A stretch of 64,000 bases of DNA from Ceratopteris richardii (GCA_020310875.1 CM035413.1:162792806-162856805), one strand, 5' to 3'. Shown: positions 23,027 through 35,900, counted from the first letter of the stretch. Notes: generated from the sequence alone by a model not told the origin. Numbers and translations: made by a program.

Positions 23027-24376
23027 TTAATGAATAGTTTTGGACTTTGATTTTCTTCTTCTTTTCTTCTTGCTTGATTGTCCCTCTACACGTCCCTCCT
23101 CCTGAACTCTGTCGTCCTCGACAGGCTTTCTGAGGCGACGCGTGTATGTTTGAATGGCGGTTTGCTCTCGTTGGTTCAGCAGATTTGCATGACATATCAT
23201 GAATTCCTTCCATTGCTTTGACTTCACTCCGTCTTCTGGCGCCTGTCGATGATCAGCAAAAAAGCTTGTTTCATAGGCCACCAGCCTTGCATTTAAATTG
23301 GAAGTCATTTTTACAAAAATCTCCGAATCTATTTCAAAGAAGCCGGTAAAGAATGCTTCTTCGAAGGTCTGCATATAAGTCGATGGCAAAAACATAAGGC
23401 GGGAATAGTATGCCATAATGGTGAGTCGGCTCGGAATGGTTGATAGATCAAAAATGAGGGCTTCCGACCCTTGTGTAATGCCAATGAAATTCAAAAATGT
23501 GTACTTCGCATGCTGGAAAACCTTTAACATTGTAACGAGCATGCTAAATATTTTATTTGTCATCTTGACTGCTAAGTCCGGCACTGTGGCATATTTGGCA
23601 ATCCAGAATTCCATTGTCTTTACCATATATTCTTCGGTAGGTAGGTAATTGTGTGGCGGACTAGGTAGTAACGGGTAATTTAGCCACTGATTATTGATGG
23701 AGCCTTGACGCTGTGCTTCCCAAAAGTGCGTCCAAGAGCGTCTGCGGGGTACAGGACAAAATGATGGATTTATCTGAAGCGCATATGGTGATGCTTCCCA
23801 CTGTACCCGCAAAGTTGGATTCTTCTCCAAAATTTTCCTTCGCCATATGGGATCCGCCTTCTCAAATTCCTCTTGAGTATACTTGAAAGTGTCATGCTGG
23901 AATTGAAGGTTGTGGTCCGGATCTTTATTCGTGGTAGTCTTTATATACACGCGCGTCTGTTCTTTAAGTAGACCATATGGTACATTGAAGGGCTTCAAAA
24001 TTTGATCTAGCTGTTTATTGTCTATTCGAGCTTCTTTCATTATTTGTATTATTTGATCTTCAAAATCAGCAGTGAGCTGGGACACCAGTAGTGCCCTTTC
24101 TGGTCTGCTCAATTCTGCAATGTCGCGTGTGTTAGGTTCTAGTGGAACCTCCTTTTCCGCCCTTATTGGAGAATGATACAAGGGAGGAGAGAGAGGACGT
24201 ACCTCTTCCTCCACAGTAGCCGTGGTTTCTGGAGGAACTACTGGTGTCCCTTGTTTCTCTTTTAGCTCAATCTGCTCCTGCAGCCGTTTAATGATGTCAT
24301 CTTTATTCTTGAGCTCCTCTTCAGCCTTGGTAAGTTTTTCTTGATGTTTGATTAATTCCTGTGCCACGATATGCAT
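23027..24376 (-). CDS. Post-pol ORF3 of N, coiled-coil protein with basic tail
   Basis: 449 codons, function unknown. Residues 1-45 have heptad character (LTKAEEELKNKDDIIKRLQE), predicting a coiled coil. A Pro/Glu-rich segment (46-90) follows, then a long mixed helical region. The C-terminus is strongly basic (KKKRRRKSKSK), a likely nuclear localisation or nucleic-acid-binding tail. No signal peptide or clear membrane anchor is seen, so this does not look like an envelope protein. A diverged relative is recognisable in gypsy O at 53300-53720 (shared landmarks around YETSFFADHR versus YEAAYTE and a K-W/K-L-EM--NLN block). It lies 24 bp downstream of ORF2. Any expression route (spliced or read-through) is inference. 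Confidence 0.75.
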   Translation of the reverse strand: MHIVAQELIKHQEKLTKAEEELKNKDDIIKRLQEQIELKEKQGTPVVPPETTATVEEEVRPLSPPLYHSPIRAEKEVPLEPNTRDIAELSRPERALLVSQLTADFEDQIIQIMKEARIDNKQLDQILKPFNVPYGLLKEQTRVYIKTTTNKDPDHNLQFQHDTFKYTQEEFEKADPIWRRKILEKNPTLRVQWEASPYALQINPSFCPVPRRRSWTHFWEAQRQGSINNQWLNYPLLPSPPHNYLPTEEYMVKTMEFWIAKYATVPDLAVKMTNKIFSMLVTMLKVFQHAKYTFLNFIGITQGSEALIFDLSTIPSRLTIMAYYSRLMFLPSTYMQTFEEAFFTGFFEIDSEIFVKMTSNLNARLVAYETSFFADHRQAPEDGVKSKQWKEFMICHANLLNQREQTAIQTYTRRLRKPVEDDRVQEEGRVEGQSSKKKRRRKSKSKTIH

Positions 24377-24400
24377 GTGATCTGTGTCTTCCTTGCACTG

Positions 24401-26698
24401 TCAAAAATAATCTTTCTCGGCTTTTTTCCATTTCTTTCGTAGAGCTGCAGTATCATTCATGTATTTCTGTTCCCATTCTGCAACTGTCTCTTGCTCCTGT
24501 TTGAGTTGATCTGCCATCTTGGTCAACTTTGCTTCCATGTCTTTTATGTCCTCATTTGTTTTGTCAAGATCTGTCGATGGTAGATCACCGAGGAGAGCTG
24601 TCATTAGCTCTTTGTTTCTGTCCCTTAGTTGGTCTGCTTCTTCCATGCTCACCTTGAGCTGTGACTCGAGCACTTTGCTACGAGTCTGTATTCTTGTTTT
24701 GTCTTTTTCCGTTACTTCCAGTTTCTTCGTCAGCTCCAACACTTGCTCTTTAAGGTGGGCATTCTCCTTTTCTAATGTTTTGCATTGTGTTTTGGTTGTT
24801 TTTATCTTCTCCTTTTTCTTCAACACCTGAGCTTCTACTTTAGATAAGGTCTTTGCCAAATGCATACCTTCTTTCTGAAGCTTTTGTTTGTCGAGCATGG
24901 CCTGGTCGTAATCTTCATCAGCATCAAGCATCAGTTGTTGAGTGTCGAGTGCCGTGCGGATCATATCCTGCACCACCGGCTTGAGCTGAGCTATATCCAC
25001 ATTCAACCATGTCTTTGTTATGTCTGGTGTTTCTCCTGTTTGTACATCTTGTCCCTGTGCTACATGGATCAATTCTTTGTGTGGTTGTCGGACCTGTAGT
25101 TGTACATTAACTTCTGCTTCATTTTCGACCGTTTTACGAACTTTCGTGGCACTCCCTTGAAAGGTTACATCCAGAGGGGACGGTTCTGCCACAACCCTTA
25201 GTGGTGTGAAGGGTTCTTCGTCTTCTTTCTCTTCTTCTTGATGCTTGTCCTCAGATATCATTGCATGCACCTCATCATCATTTGGGTCCTCCTCTATGTG
25301 GGTGATGGAGGCATCCTTCTCTTGCATAGTGTTTTGTCCTTCTTCTTCTGCATTTTCTGTGATTGGATTCTGTTCTGCCAGCGATGATTGATCTTTTTCT
25401 TTGTTGTCAGCTTGGGCTTCGTCATAATTGACTTCATTTAATTCGGCCCACTGGCCATCATCTTTCGATTCACTTTTAATATCTACATCCAATAATGATG
25501 TAGTTTGCTTCTTTTGGGCGTCGGATCCTGAACTTGAATTGTCTAGCCCAATCTCCCGATATCGGTGTACCTTAGTAAGTTTTCTTTTGGGTTTTTGAAC
25601 TGTTGCAGCCTGTTGATAATGATGACCTTGCACTGGTAGATTGATTTGCCCTTCTGTATACTTGTGAGTCTCCTCTAGTGCTTGGGTTAAATCTTCTTCC
25701 GTAATTTTCCTGGGTCCTTGGGTGGTGGTGGTAGGCAGCACATGTACTCTTTTTGGTTGTGGTGCTTCTTCTTCTTTCTGCGGAACTTCTCTAGGCCGCT
25801 TTGTACCTCTCATGGTTCCTCTCATCCTCGGTTGCGAACTTGTTTCTGTTTCTTCTGCTTGCTTACTCCCTTTCTTTTGTTTTGGTACTGTAGCACTCTT
25901 GACATACTGAGCCAGCTCCATTGAAGATGGCATCTCCCTCAAGTACTCGCGCATGCCCAATGCATGGTAAATCATGATTGTGAGGGCAGTGGTTCCATTA
26001 AGGAATTTTTTATTTTCCCATTTCTTCTTGGCCTCGAACAATCTTTCCTGCACATATGGTGTGAGATTTACCTGATTGCCGATCTGTTTTGTGGCATGAG
26101 ACAACAATTGGACAATAATTTTTTGAGGGGCCGTGTATCTGTTCATGCTCGGGAAGCAGAAGTGTTGATGAATCAACCTGACTTCCTCTTCAATATCCAC
26201 TCTATTAATGTCGACAAAGGTTCTAGTATTTGCTCCACGAATTTCTTCCTTGGCCGTGTTGACACCATCTTTCTCCCATTCAAAAGCTTCTTTGATTAAG
26301 TCGTGGGAGAACTGAATGACTACCCATTCGCCATTCTTATCCATCACATTGGCTTCTGGCACCAATGGATCATGTAGCGCTGGTCTCAAAGTGTTCATGA
26401 CTTGGGTACATCGTTGGAAGTCCGGCTTGTAGATGGGTAGCTCGAAATACTTGTGAATTACTGCTTTCTTCAGGATATCGATTGTAGATGGCATGCCATG
26501 TAAAATCTTGAAGTCCTGGGACATGATCGGAAAGTGGTGATCCGTGTCCATGATCTTTATGTTGGCCAAAAAGAGATACTCTTCCACAGGCTGTTCATCT
26601 CTGAACCAATGTCCTTTAGCTTTCGTAAGACATTGGGGAGGAAATTCTTGGACCTCCTCTTGGATTGTAGCTTCAGAGTCTTCAGAAGCCATCTGCAC
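24401..26698 (-). CDS. Post-pol ORF2 of N, long coiled-coil protein
   Basis: 765 codons, function unknown. Residues 1-290 form a conserved globular-looking part (GHWFRDEQPVEEYL, then the KPDFQRCTQVMNTLRP and KFLNGTTALTIMIYHALG blocks) found also in gypsy A (8670 onward) and, for its start, in O (KGHWFLDSKASEE near 56030). Residues 290-560 are low-complexity, first basic (GTKRPREVPQKEE, a possible nuclear signal), then acidic. Residues 590-760 show long heptad runs (KTLEKENAHLKEQVLELTKK), a strong coiled-coil signature. The start may be the first ATG or the one two codons later. No relation to known enzymes or to an envelope was seen. Confidence 0.8.
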   Translation of the reverse strand: MQMASEDSEATIQEEVQEFPPQCLTKAKGHWFRDEQPVEEYLFLANIKIMDTDHHFPIMSQDFKILHGMPSTIDILKKAVIHKYFELPIYKPDFQRCTQVMNTLRPALHDPLVPEANVMDKNGEWVVIQFSHDLIKEAFEWEKDGVNTAKEEIRGANTRTFVDINRVDIEEEVRLIHQHFCFPSMNRYTAPQKIIVQLLSHATKQIGNQVNLTPYVQERLFEAKKKWENKKFLNGTTALTIMIYHALGMREYLREMPSSMELAQYVKSATVPKQKKGSKQAEETETSSQPRMRGTMRGTKRPREVPQKEEEAPQPKRVHVLPTTTTQGPRKITEEDLTQALEETHKYTEGQINLPVQGHHYQQAATVQKPKRKLTKVHRYREIGLDNSSSGSDAQKKQTTSLLDVDIKSESKDDGQWAELNEVNYDEAQADNKEKDQSSLAEQNPITENAEEEGQNTMQEKDASITHIEEDPNDDEVHAMISEDKHQEEEKEDEEPFTPLRVVAEPSPLDVTFQGSATKVRKTVENEAEVNVQLQVRQPHKELIHVAQGQDVQTGETPDITKTWLNVDIAQLKPVVQDMIRTALDTQQLMLDADEDYDQAMLDKQKLQKEGMHLAKTLSKVEAQVLKKKEKIKTTKTQCKTLEKENAHLKEQVLELTKKLEVTEKDKTRIQTRSKVLESQLKVSMEEADQLRDRNKELMTALLGDLPSTDLDKTNEDIKDMEAKLTKMADQLKQEQETVAEWEQKYMNDTAALRKKWKKAEKDYF

Positions 26699-26937
26699 TT
26701 AATATAGAGCATGAATTAGTATCCACATTTTGTCCAGAAATCCTCCACCATGTGTTGATTAATAATTTGATATTGCTCCGAGTGCATGGTGCCGTCCCTT
26801 TCCCGTGGGTGTGAGAAGGGTAATACCTGAATTTTTCATATATTTTTATATTTTTCGCTGAAAAGAAAACATAAAAGTTAGTCCATAGCCGAAGCGTAGT
26901 TTATGTACATAGTATGTCCATTCCTATTGGTTTAAAG
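26699..26937 (-). other. Spacer between gag-pol and ORF2 of N
   Basis: About 240 bp, AT-rich, no reading frame of note. It could hold a splice acceptor for a subgenomic ORF2 transcript; no convincing site can be assigned by eye. Confidence 0.5.
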
Positions 26938-29900
26938 CTAAGATCTAATCTCACTTGGAGAGCGTGCACCACTAATTTGATAATGTACATCCTGTGCCGA
27001 ATGCTTGGCCTTGTAATGTGGCCCTATCATGCATACTTTGGGTGCATCAGACACAACATGAGTGCAATCGGGTGCTTTATCTCCTCGATCTCTTGCTCCT
27101 TGTGGTAGCCTTGGTTTCCAGATCCATTTTGAGAACACTGAGAGAGGTCGTTGGGTTTTCTCTATTCGTGCAGCTGCTCGTGTTCCATTTGTCTTATCCC
27201 TTGTCCGATTGAATTTGGCCTTTCTTGGCGATCCTCTCTGATGATTCACTTGGGTTGTTGACTTTTGCCTCGTCTGCTGTGGTGTTTCCTCTTTGGTCTT
27301 CACATTCTGTTTAGCTGCTTGTATGACCTTTTTGGGAATCCATATCTGATGTCGAGATCTTTGAGCTTCAAGCAGGGGCTTGGCAATCCATACTTGTACT
27401 GGTTCTCTTCGTTTGCAGTTCTTTGTAGCTGATTTGGTGATGTCCGTTTCCTTCTTCAAAGCGCTTGTAGACAGTTTTTGACTCTGTACCTGCTCCTTTC
27501 GTACCCACATATATTTGGATGGTGGTCTGTTCGAGTATCTGCTTGTTAGTTTCCAATAGTGTGAACTTTGGGTACTTTGAGCCTGTTCGGGAGAGAGCGT
27601 CTCCTCAATCGTTGGCTGATCTTCATTCACTTCGGGTAGCTTCGACGCTACAGGGGATGTCGGAATGATTAAAGTTTCAGTTTCTATGCATTTGCTTTCT
27701 GAGGGTTGAGCACAGTCGCTACTATCTTTCGTTGCTTCTTGAACTTCCTCTGATCTTTGTATTGACATGGCTCGGTTACATGGTTTCTCTTCAAGCAAGC
27801 TGAAAACCTCCTTATGCCCTATCGTGGCTGAAATGTATCCTTGAGCCAAATGGATACATGCCTCTGTTTCAATAATCCAGTCTTGTCCTAGAATGAAGTC
27901 TTCCATTAAATCGTTATCTTCACATACTAGGACTCTTTGTTCCATGGAGGAATTTCCTATGTGGAGGGACACATTAGTTGTTCCAATACAGTCTAGGATG
28001 TGACCTCCAATTCCTATTAGTTTGGCTTTTGTGGGATTCAATTCCAATTGCAATTCGTTCGCTATCCTCCTTCGCATGCAGCTAAGGCCTGCTCCTGAGT
28101 CTATCAATGCGTCTATCAATTTATACTCCGTCTGACCAATCCCTAGGTTTAGGTAAGGTTGTGTTTTACATATACCCGTGGCGTCACCCTTTTTGACCTG
28201 GTAGTTTGCCATAGGGATGGGCTCTTCGCCGTGGATATAGCGTTCATCTCTTTGCCTGATCCACTCCTTGCGTTTTCTAATGCGTTCTAGTGCTTCTTGT
28301 CGGGCTTCCTCTCGAATTCGTTCTTCTTCCGTCTTCCTATTTTGAGCTCCCAACAGTCTAGCTAGCATTTCATCTATCAGAGGCTCCATGAATCGTTTCA
28401 CTCGGCATCCACTGATGTAATTGGGAAGAATGTCTCCGTCTAGTGTGGCGAGATTGACTGCACCACTAGTGGAGATTCGATTTATGATCAGGGGACCATA
28501 TCCGCGTTTTTGGAGCTTCTTTGCGTGCTGTTTTAGGGTGTATACTAGGACTAAGTCGCCTTCTTTTAGTCCCTTATCTTTAATATGTGAGTCATAGTAT
28601 GCCTTTTGTCTCCGTTTAGCGGCATAGATGCCTGCTACCGCTTGCAATCTAGTCTCATGCAGCTTTTCAATTTGATATAATTGCTGAGACAATTCATGAC
28701 CGTTCCACTCATTTTGCTGGGCTACTTTTAATGTAGGCACTAAGAAGTCAATTGGCAAAATTGCATTCTGCCCATACACTAGGTTGAAAGGTGTAGTGCC
28801 AATGGCCGTTTTATATGCCACTCGGAAGGCCCAAATTGCGTGATGCAATTGTTTGTCCCAATCTGACCTTCCATTATTGACGATCTTTGTCAAAACAGTA
28901 CATAGTACTTTGTTGGAACTTTCAGCCTGTCCGTTGGCTTGAGGATGGTATGGGGCTGATTTTTTGTGGATCACTAGAAATTCATTCATTAGCGATTCAA
29001 TGACTTCGTTTAGGAAATGAGTTCCTCGATCACTCACTATCTCGATCGGTAGTCCAAATCGTGTGAAAATGTGTTCAAAGAGAAATTTTGCTGTGGTTTG
29101 AGCATCATTTTTTCGAGTGGCTTTTGCTTCTACCCACTTTGTCAAGTAGTCGGTGGCTACTATGATATATTCCGCATGTGATCCTTTCGCAGGTGGGTTG
29201 ATAGGTCCTATGAAGTCAATTCCCCACTTGGTGAATGCTCTCGCACAAACCATGGGTCTTAAAGGCATGTCATCTCTTCTAATGGGATATTTTGCTCTCT
29301 GGCACGTTTCACAGCTTCTCACATATGTCTCCGCGTCCATATGTAGAGTTGGCCACCACAAACCTGCAAAGAGAATCATCTTAACCGTTCTATCTGCTGA
29401 AAAATGTCCTCCCGCAGCTCCTGCGTGTGCCATTTCTAATATGGGAAGGTATTCTCCTTCATGTACGCATAATCTGAGTTGATTGTCTTTTCCTCTTCTA
29501 AACAGTTGTTTCCCCATTATCACATAATCCTTGCTTATTTCTTCTAAGGATCGCTTTCTTGCTAGACTAGCTCCTATTTCGTGCTCTTTCGTTTTGAGGA
29601 ATTGCACTAATGATTTACTCCAATTAGGCGCTATGGTAGAAAAGGGTAAGGATACGTGATCCTCTGAGCTAATTTCTTTACATTCCACACAATTACTTAC
29701 ATGCTCATGAACGTCCTTGGACATATCAGGCCAATATACGCCTAGTCTTTTTAATTCTCGTATTGTTCCATGCATTCCTTGATGGGTTTTCCACTTGTTC
29801 ACATGTGCGTGGTTGATCAGTTGTTTTTGTTCATCCTCCTCTACACATCTCAATAAAATTCCGTTAGGTTCCTTATAATACATGCTTCCAGCAACAATGT

Positions 29901-32900
29901 GTAAGTTCCTTGATTGAAGAATTTCTTTTTTGCTATTTCTGTTGATTGGGTGTTGAGGGCCATGCGTAAGTATAGGGGTCAATTTTTCTGCCCACTTCGG
30001 ACATACTTCCAGATTAAACAGATAAGCATCTGGTAAATCATCGGGTACTCCGCTAGGTGGCTCTCCGTGTTTTAACCTAGAAAGGTGGTCTGCTCTCACA
30101 TGTGTGTTTCCTTTTTTGACTACTACCTCAAAGTCAAACTCCATTAGTAACAAGAACCATCGTACCAATCTCCCTGTGTTGCAAGGCTTGTTGACTAGAT
30201 ACAACAAGGCTTGATGGTCTATGAAGAATTTGAACTTGTTGGCTAAGAGGTAATGTCTAAACTTCTTCACTGCGTAGACCATTCCTAAGCCTTCTCTTTC
30301 TGTAGTCGTGTAATTTCTTTCGGCTTGGTTTAATTGTCTACTTGCATAAGCGATTGGATGGTCAAGCTTTCCTTCATCCGCCGGTTGAGCTAGGATACAT
30401 CCAATTGCATAGTTCGAAGCATCAACATGAATATGAAAAGGCTTGTTCCAGTTGGGTGATTTTAGAATTGGAGCTGTACTCAGCCTCTTTTTAAGCTCGT
30501 TGAATGCCTTCTCACACTCGTCGGTCCAAGTGAACTGAGTCAATAGACCGTATAAGGGCTTAGCTATTACGGCATACATGTGAATAAACCTACGGTAATA
30601 TCCACAATGTCCCATAAAGGCTTGTACTTCCTTTACATTTTTGGGTCTTGGTAAGTCCAATATGACTTTAATCTTGTCCTCATCCGTAGATATCCCATTT
30701 CTTAAGACTATGTGTCCTAGTATTTTTCCTTGTCTTACCATGAAGACACATTTTTCTGGGTTTAAGCAGACTCTATACTGCCTACATTTGTTGAATATTT
30801 TCCGCAGTTCCGGTATATGGTCTGGTCGTTGATTTGAGTATGTGCACAGATCATCTACGTATACTTCCATGCTTTTTCTCAGAAATTCTTTGAAAACATG
30901 ACACATCAGTCGTTGGAAGGTGGCTGGCGCATTTGTGAGCCCGAAAGGCATCACTCTAATTGCATAGATTCCCCATTCAGTCGCGAATGCGGTTTTATGC
31001 TGGTCCTCAGTTGCAATGGCTACTTGGTTGTAACCAGAGAATCCATCCAAGAAGCTATAGACTTCCTTGCCGGCAACTCTTTCCAAAAGATGGTCTGTGA
31101 TGGGTAAAGGGAAACTATCTCGTATAGTTGCTGCATTGACTTTTTTCAGATTGATACACACCCTTAGCTTTCCGTTTTTCTTGGGCACTACTACTAGTGG
31201 CGATACCCATTCTGTGTGTTCTATCTCGTATATGAACCCTGCCGCTAGTAATTTGTCAATTTCTTCCTTTATTTTCGCTGCATAAACTTCATTATACGTG
31301 TAAGGGTGTTGTTTAGAAGGTTTTGCATCTGCTGTCATGGGAATTCGATGAGCGCATATGCTAGGTTCTACACCCTTCAGGTCTTTGTACGTCCAAGCAA
31401 ATACATCTCGATATTCTCGGATGAGGTGTATAAGTTCCTCTTCTTCCTCTTCAGATACGTCTTTACCAATATACGTGCACCTTTCTTCTCCTTCTTCAAC
31501 CGTCACAATAATTTTTTTTGTTTGTTCTTTGTTGTCATACGCCTCTCCGTCTCGTGCTTCTCGTTTAGGCATTTGAGTTGCTATTTTTCTTTCTTCCACT
31601 TCGTATCTTTTAAAATGTTCTGGAACTTCGAAGTGGTCTGGTTCAGGTTCCACTTTACTTGTGTCCTCTCTATGCTCGTGTATTCTTGGGATGGTGTCAA
31701 TTGCTAAGACTTTTGTCGGTCTTTCTTTTGATTCCTTTTGCATGATTTCTAAATATTGTTCTTCAGAGTCAAACTCCTGTTCCATTTCTATGCTTTCGTA
31801 CTCTTCTTTCCACTCTTCTTCCACAATTTCTCCTGCTTCTACTTCTTGTAGGACAACCATGTAGAGGTTCACGTCATATCCTTCCTCGTCTATACAGTCA
31901 TTCATCGTCAAGACTTCTTCATTCACACAAACGTCTAATGTGGCTAGGATTTCCATCCAGCCATGTGGTTCGAAGAGTTCATCTGAAAAAATTTGAGGCA
32001 TATAGTCGGAGTCTTCTATTGATCGATAATTAGGGTGCCCTATTGGCCACATTTGTTTTTTGCACTCCTCCTTCTTAGCTTCTTTGCACATCCACAACTG
32101 GGCATCCTCGTGCATCCAAGATTGGTCACTTGATCCAGCACTGTGAATGGATAGGTCATCTTCTTCTTTGTGGACTGGGTTCCATTGTAATGGAGGGACA
32201 TCCCGATAAGCGAATGTGTGCAGGTTTATCTTGGTAGTGTTTCCTTGATGTTGGAGATATAATGAATCTTTGCCCCAATCTTGTACTACCCGCATCTGTC
32301 GCATGAATGGTCGTCCTAATATCATTTCATAATTGTTTGCCTTTTCGAACTTACATATGGCCAATGTGTGTTCAAATTCCACTCCACACGTGGTCAGTCT
32401 GATTCCTTCCAATATTCCTAAGGGTTTCTCCACATGACCGTCTGCTAATTGGAGTTTCATTCGAGTGGGCCGTAAGGCTGGTTTTCCCCACTTTTCCCAT
32501 ATTTCCTTGGTGGCGATCCCTACTCCCGCTCCCGTGTCTAGGATGGCCTTAGTTATGTACCCATTGTAGGTGACAGGTAAGCACGTATTACCTTCGTCTC
32601 CTTCACTAAATTCTCCTACTTTGTCAACTGGAACTTGTATTGTGGAGTGGTTTTCTTTTTCCTTTCCTTTCATTTCTCCTTTCTCTGCTGGAGGCTCTAT
32701 TTGATTTGCTAGCTGTCTCCATAGATGTGGTCTAAGTTGAAGCAACTCTTCCACCGTCAATTTGCATTGCACCTTTGTTTTCTTAAGTTCTGTTAGATTG
32801 TGTGAACTCTCTTCTGAATTTCCTTTTTCTTTCCCATGCACTGTGGGTGCTCGTACTATTATAGACTCTCTTTCATATTCTCCCATGTAGTTAGGCAGCG

Positions 32901-35900
32901 TTGAAATGCTCATGGTTTCCTCTCTTCCTTTATCAAACCTTGACACTTCCTCATATGCTTCCTCCAGGTTATGATCATGGTGACTATCTTCTCCCACTAT
33001 TTCTTCAAAAGGAGGTGGACTGATTCCATCCTTTTTCCATTGCTCTTCTCTAATTCTTCTCCACAAGTCTTTGGACCAATCTTCCTCTAGGTCGGGTATT
33101 ATGGATACCTGTTCTTCTTGAGATTTCATTCGTTCATTTTGATCATCTTCCCGACTAGGTTCCTTATCCTTAGGTTGGACGCACTCTTCATATAATTCCT
33201 GTGCGATCCTTGTTTCAGGCAACATTGGGATGGTCTTTTCTAGAGTCGCCTGTGCTACTTCTATGAGTTTTTTGCATATCGCCAGTCTTTCTTTCTCTAC
33301 TTCCCCTTGAGGGTAGAGTCTTTCATGTTGCTCTAAGTTAGGTCCCATTTTGATTCTAGCTTGGTATGCTTTTAACCACATGTCCAAATCCTCAGGTTTT
33401 GGGTCAGCTAGAATTGATCCTGGCTTCTTTTCCTCTGAGCTAATTGGTGGTGTTTCAGGGATCTCCTTATGCGTTTTTTGTTCATTATGCCTTCTAGAAC
33501 CCTTCGTTTGTTTTTTGCTGTCTTGTCTCTTGTTTTTTGCCCATTTTTCTTTGAGCTTTTCTCGTCTTTCTTTCCATTTTTGTACTTTGGTGTTTTGGGA
33601 ATTCTCACATGAGTTCTCCGAATCCTCAACTACCTGAATGTTAGATTCTACTGTTGTGTTGTTCTCTGGTTCTTCTTCCGGTTGTTTTTCCTTTTGTTGT
33701 TTCGCTTGAGCTCTAGTAATAGCTTTTAGTGGTACAGTATATTCCTTATCACTTCCAGATTCTTCTAAGACCTCAATTACATTGATTGGTGCGGTGCCTT
33801 GAGTTTTCGTGGGGTTCTTAGGGCAATCTCTAAAAAGATGTTCTTTCCCACAATCACTACAATATCCTTCCCAAATCTTGGGTGGTGGAGGGTTGTAAGG
33901 TCGAGGACACTCCCGAATGAAGTGATCCCCTCCGCATCTATAACACGGTCCTCTCTGCACTGGTGGTCTAATGGGAGGTCTCAATGGTTGTTGTGTTTTG
34001 GGCATTGTATACATTAAAGTTGCAGTTTCCACTCCATAAGTTTGATCAAATCCTTCATATCCATAATAGGCCGAGTCATATGCTGGTTCATATTCCATCA
34101 TGTTGGCTTCATATGGATAGTACTCTCCCGGTGGAGGTTCATACCCTTGGTTGGTTGATTCTACATTGGTCGCTATTGAGGCTGGTATTATGGCTCTTTC
34201 CAAGTTTTCTTCCGGTTGAGTATACTTCACCGGTACAACTTGTTGAGGTTGTGATAATTGGGGTCCCAACACCGGTTGTGGTGGTGGATACGACGCTTGC
34301 TCGTATTGTCTTGGAGCTCCTACCGGATACGGGTTGTATCTAGGCATCTCCCTACCAAGCTCTCTAGGTGGGTATCCATAAGGTCGGTATTGGGGTGGAT
34401 TGACAGGTCGTGATTGCCTATTAAAGGGACAGTTCTCAGTTGTGTGATTGGTATATTTTTGTTCGATGTGGCAGTATGAAGAAGTCCCTGGTTGTTGCTG
34501 TCTGTTGTATGGATACGTAGGTTGTGCACCGACTCTTCCTCTGGCACACAAGTATGTGGGATGTTCTCCTCCACACAGGTTACACCTTCTCAACATAGGC
34601 ACTCTTTGAGTTGGATGTTGGTAGGCTCTCTGTCCTTGGACTCCTAGTTTCTTTGCTAATAGTTCCGCTAGCTCTTCCACATTACTAGAATTGGACGTAA
34701 CCGTACTTCTTGAGTCTTCTGATTTAGTGAGGTCGGTAGTACCTTTGAGGTCCTCAGCAAGGTTATCTTCCAGGTCGATGCACTCTTGAAGACACTCACT
34801 CAATGTTTGCAGCCTCTTCACATACACTAGGGTTCTTAGGGTCCCGTTAGAGAGTCCATCCAGGAATAATGAAATCATCTTTTGTTGAGTCGGTCTCTCA
34901 GCCATTGGGCATCTATCCACGTATTGGTTGAATCTTCGGACAGCAGTCTTCACAGTTTCATTAGGGTTTTGTTTAAAGCTATGGATCAAAGATGCAGAAT
35001 TGTGCTTAATCCCTCTCCTTGTAAATTCTCCAATGAATTCTTGAAAGAATTGTTCCATGTTTCCAAATTGATTGGGATCTAGAGGTTGGAACCAAGTTAG
35101 AGCTGTTCCTGTGAGGGTGAGTCCAAAAGACTCATACTGCACAAAGAAGTCCTCTACTTGTTCTGCTCTTAGCACTTGTTTAAATTCGGCAATATGATCG
35201 TATGGCTCCCCTAATCCATCATAGTGGTTTCTCATACACTTAGCTACTTGGATTGGTCTCAATCTCCTCATTGGTTCCGGCGGTCTGGGCATTACAGGGA
35301 AGACTGGGGCAGCTGGTCGTAATGGAGGCATTCCTGGCTGCCCTCCCACAGGTGGTCGTGGTCTGATCGGTGGTCGGAAATGGTTCCCCAACCCTATGTG
35401 GGTCTGATTGTGTGTGTGCACTCCTGGAGTTGCAAACTGAACATGAGTACGGTTGGGCACACTTCTTTGACTGGTCTGTCCTGATGTGGTATGTTCCGTC
35501 TCTTGTTGATTTCCAAAAGGATTCTGCGAGGTGGTTGCCTGCTCCCTCTGAGGAAATACAGGCGTACCCATATATCTCAGCCGAGCCCTGTCTAGGACAC
35601 CTACCGGCCAATATCTTCTCTGATTCTTATCTAGGTAAGTGAGTCTAGTTTCGTCATCTGGGTCTTTCAACTCATAGAATGTCATGGGACTCTCTCCTAT
35701 TCCTTGAACAGGTACGTCAGTTTGAAGCAATAAGTCTGCTCCGTGAATCATGTAGACTTCCAATAAGTAGTCGTCTTGAGGTATCAAGTCTCCTCTCAAG
35801 ACCCGTGATACTTGTGACCTGCCTCTGGGGGTGGTCACTAACTCTTCAGAGTTGTCTGGATCCATAAGTTCTCCTCTTTCATTGATCCTCTCAGAAAATT

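Noticed and set aside
23027-24376. Envelope gene for element N
   Set aside because: No signal peptide, furin-type site or convincing membrane anchor is visible; coiled coil and a basic tail fit an internal protein better.
24519-25924. Plus-strand frames of 60-110 codons opposite ORF2 of N, rich in Phe, Ser and Leu
   Set aside because: They are complementary-strand shadows of the Glu/Lys-rich coiled-coil frame.
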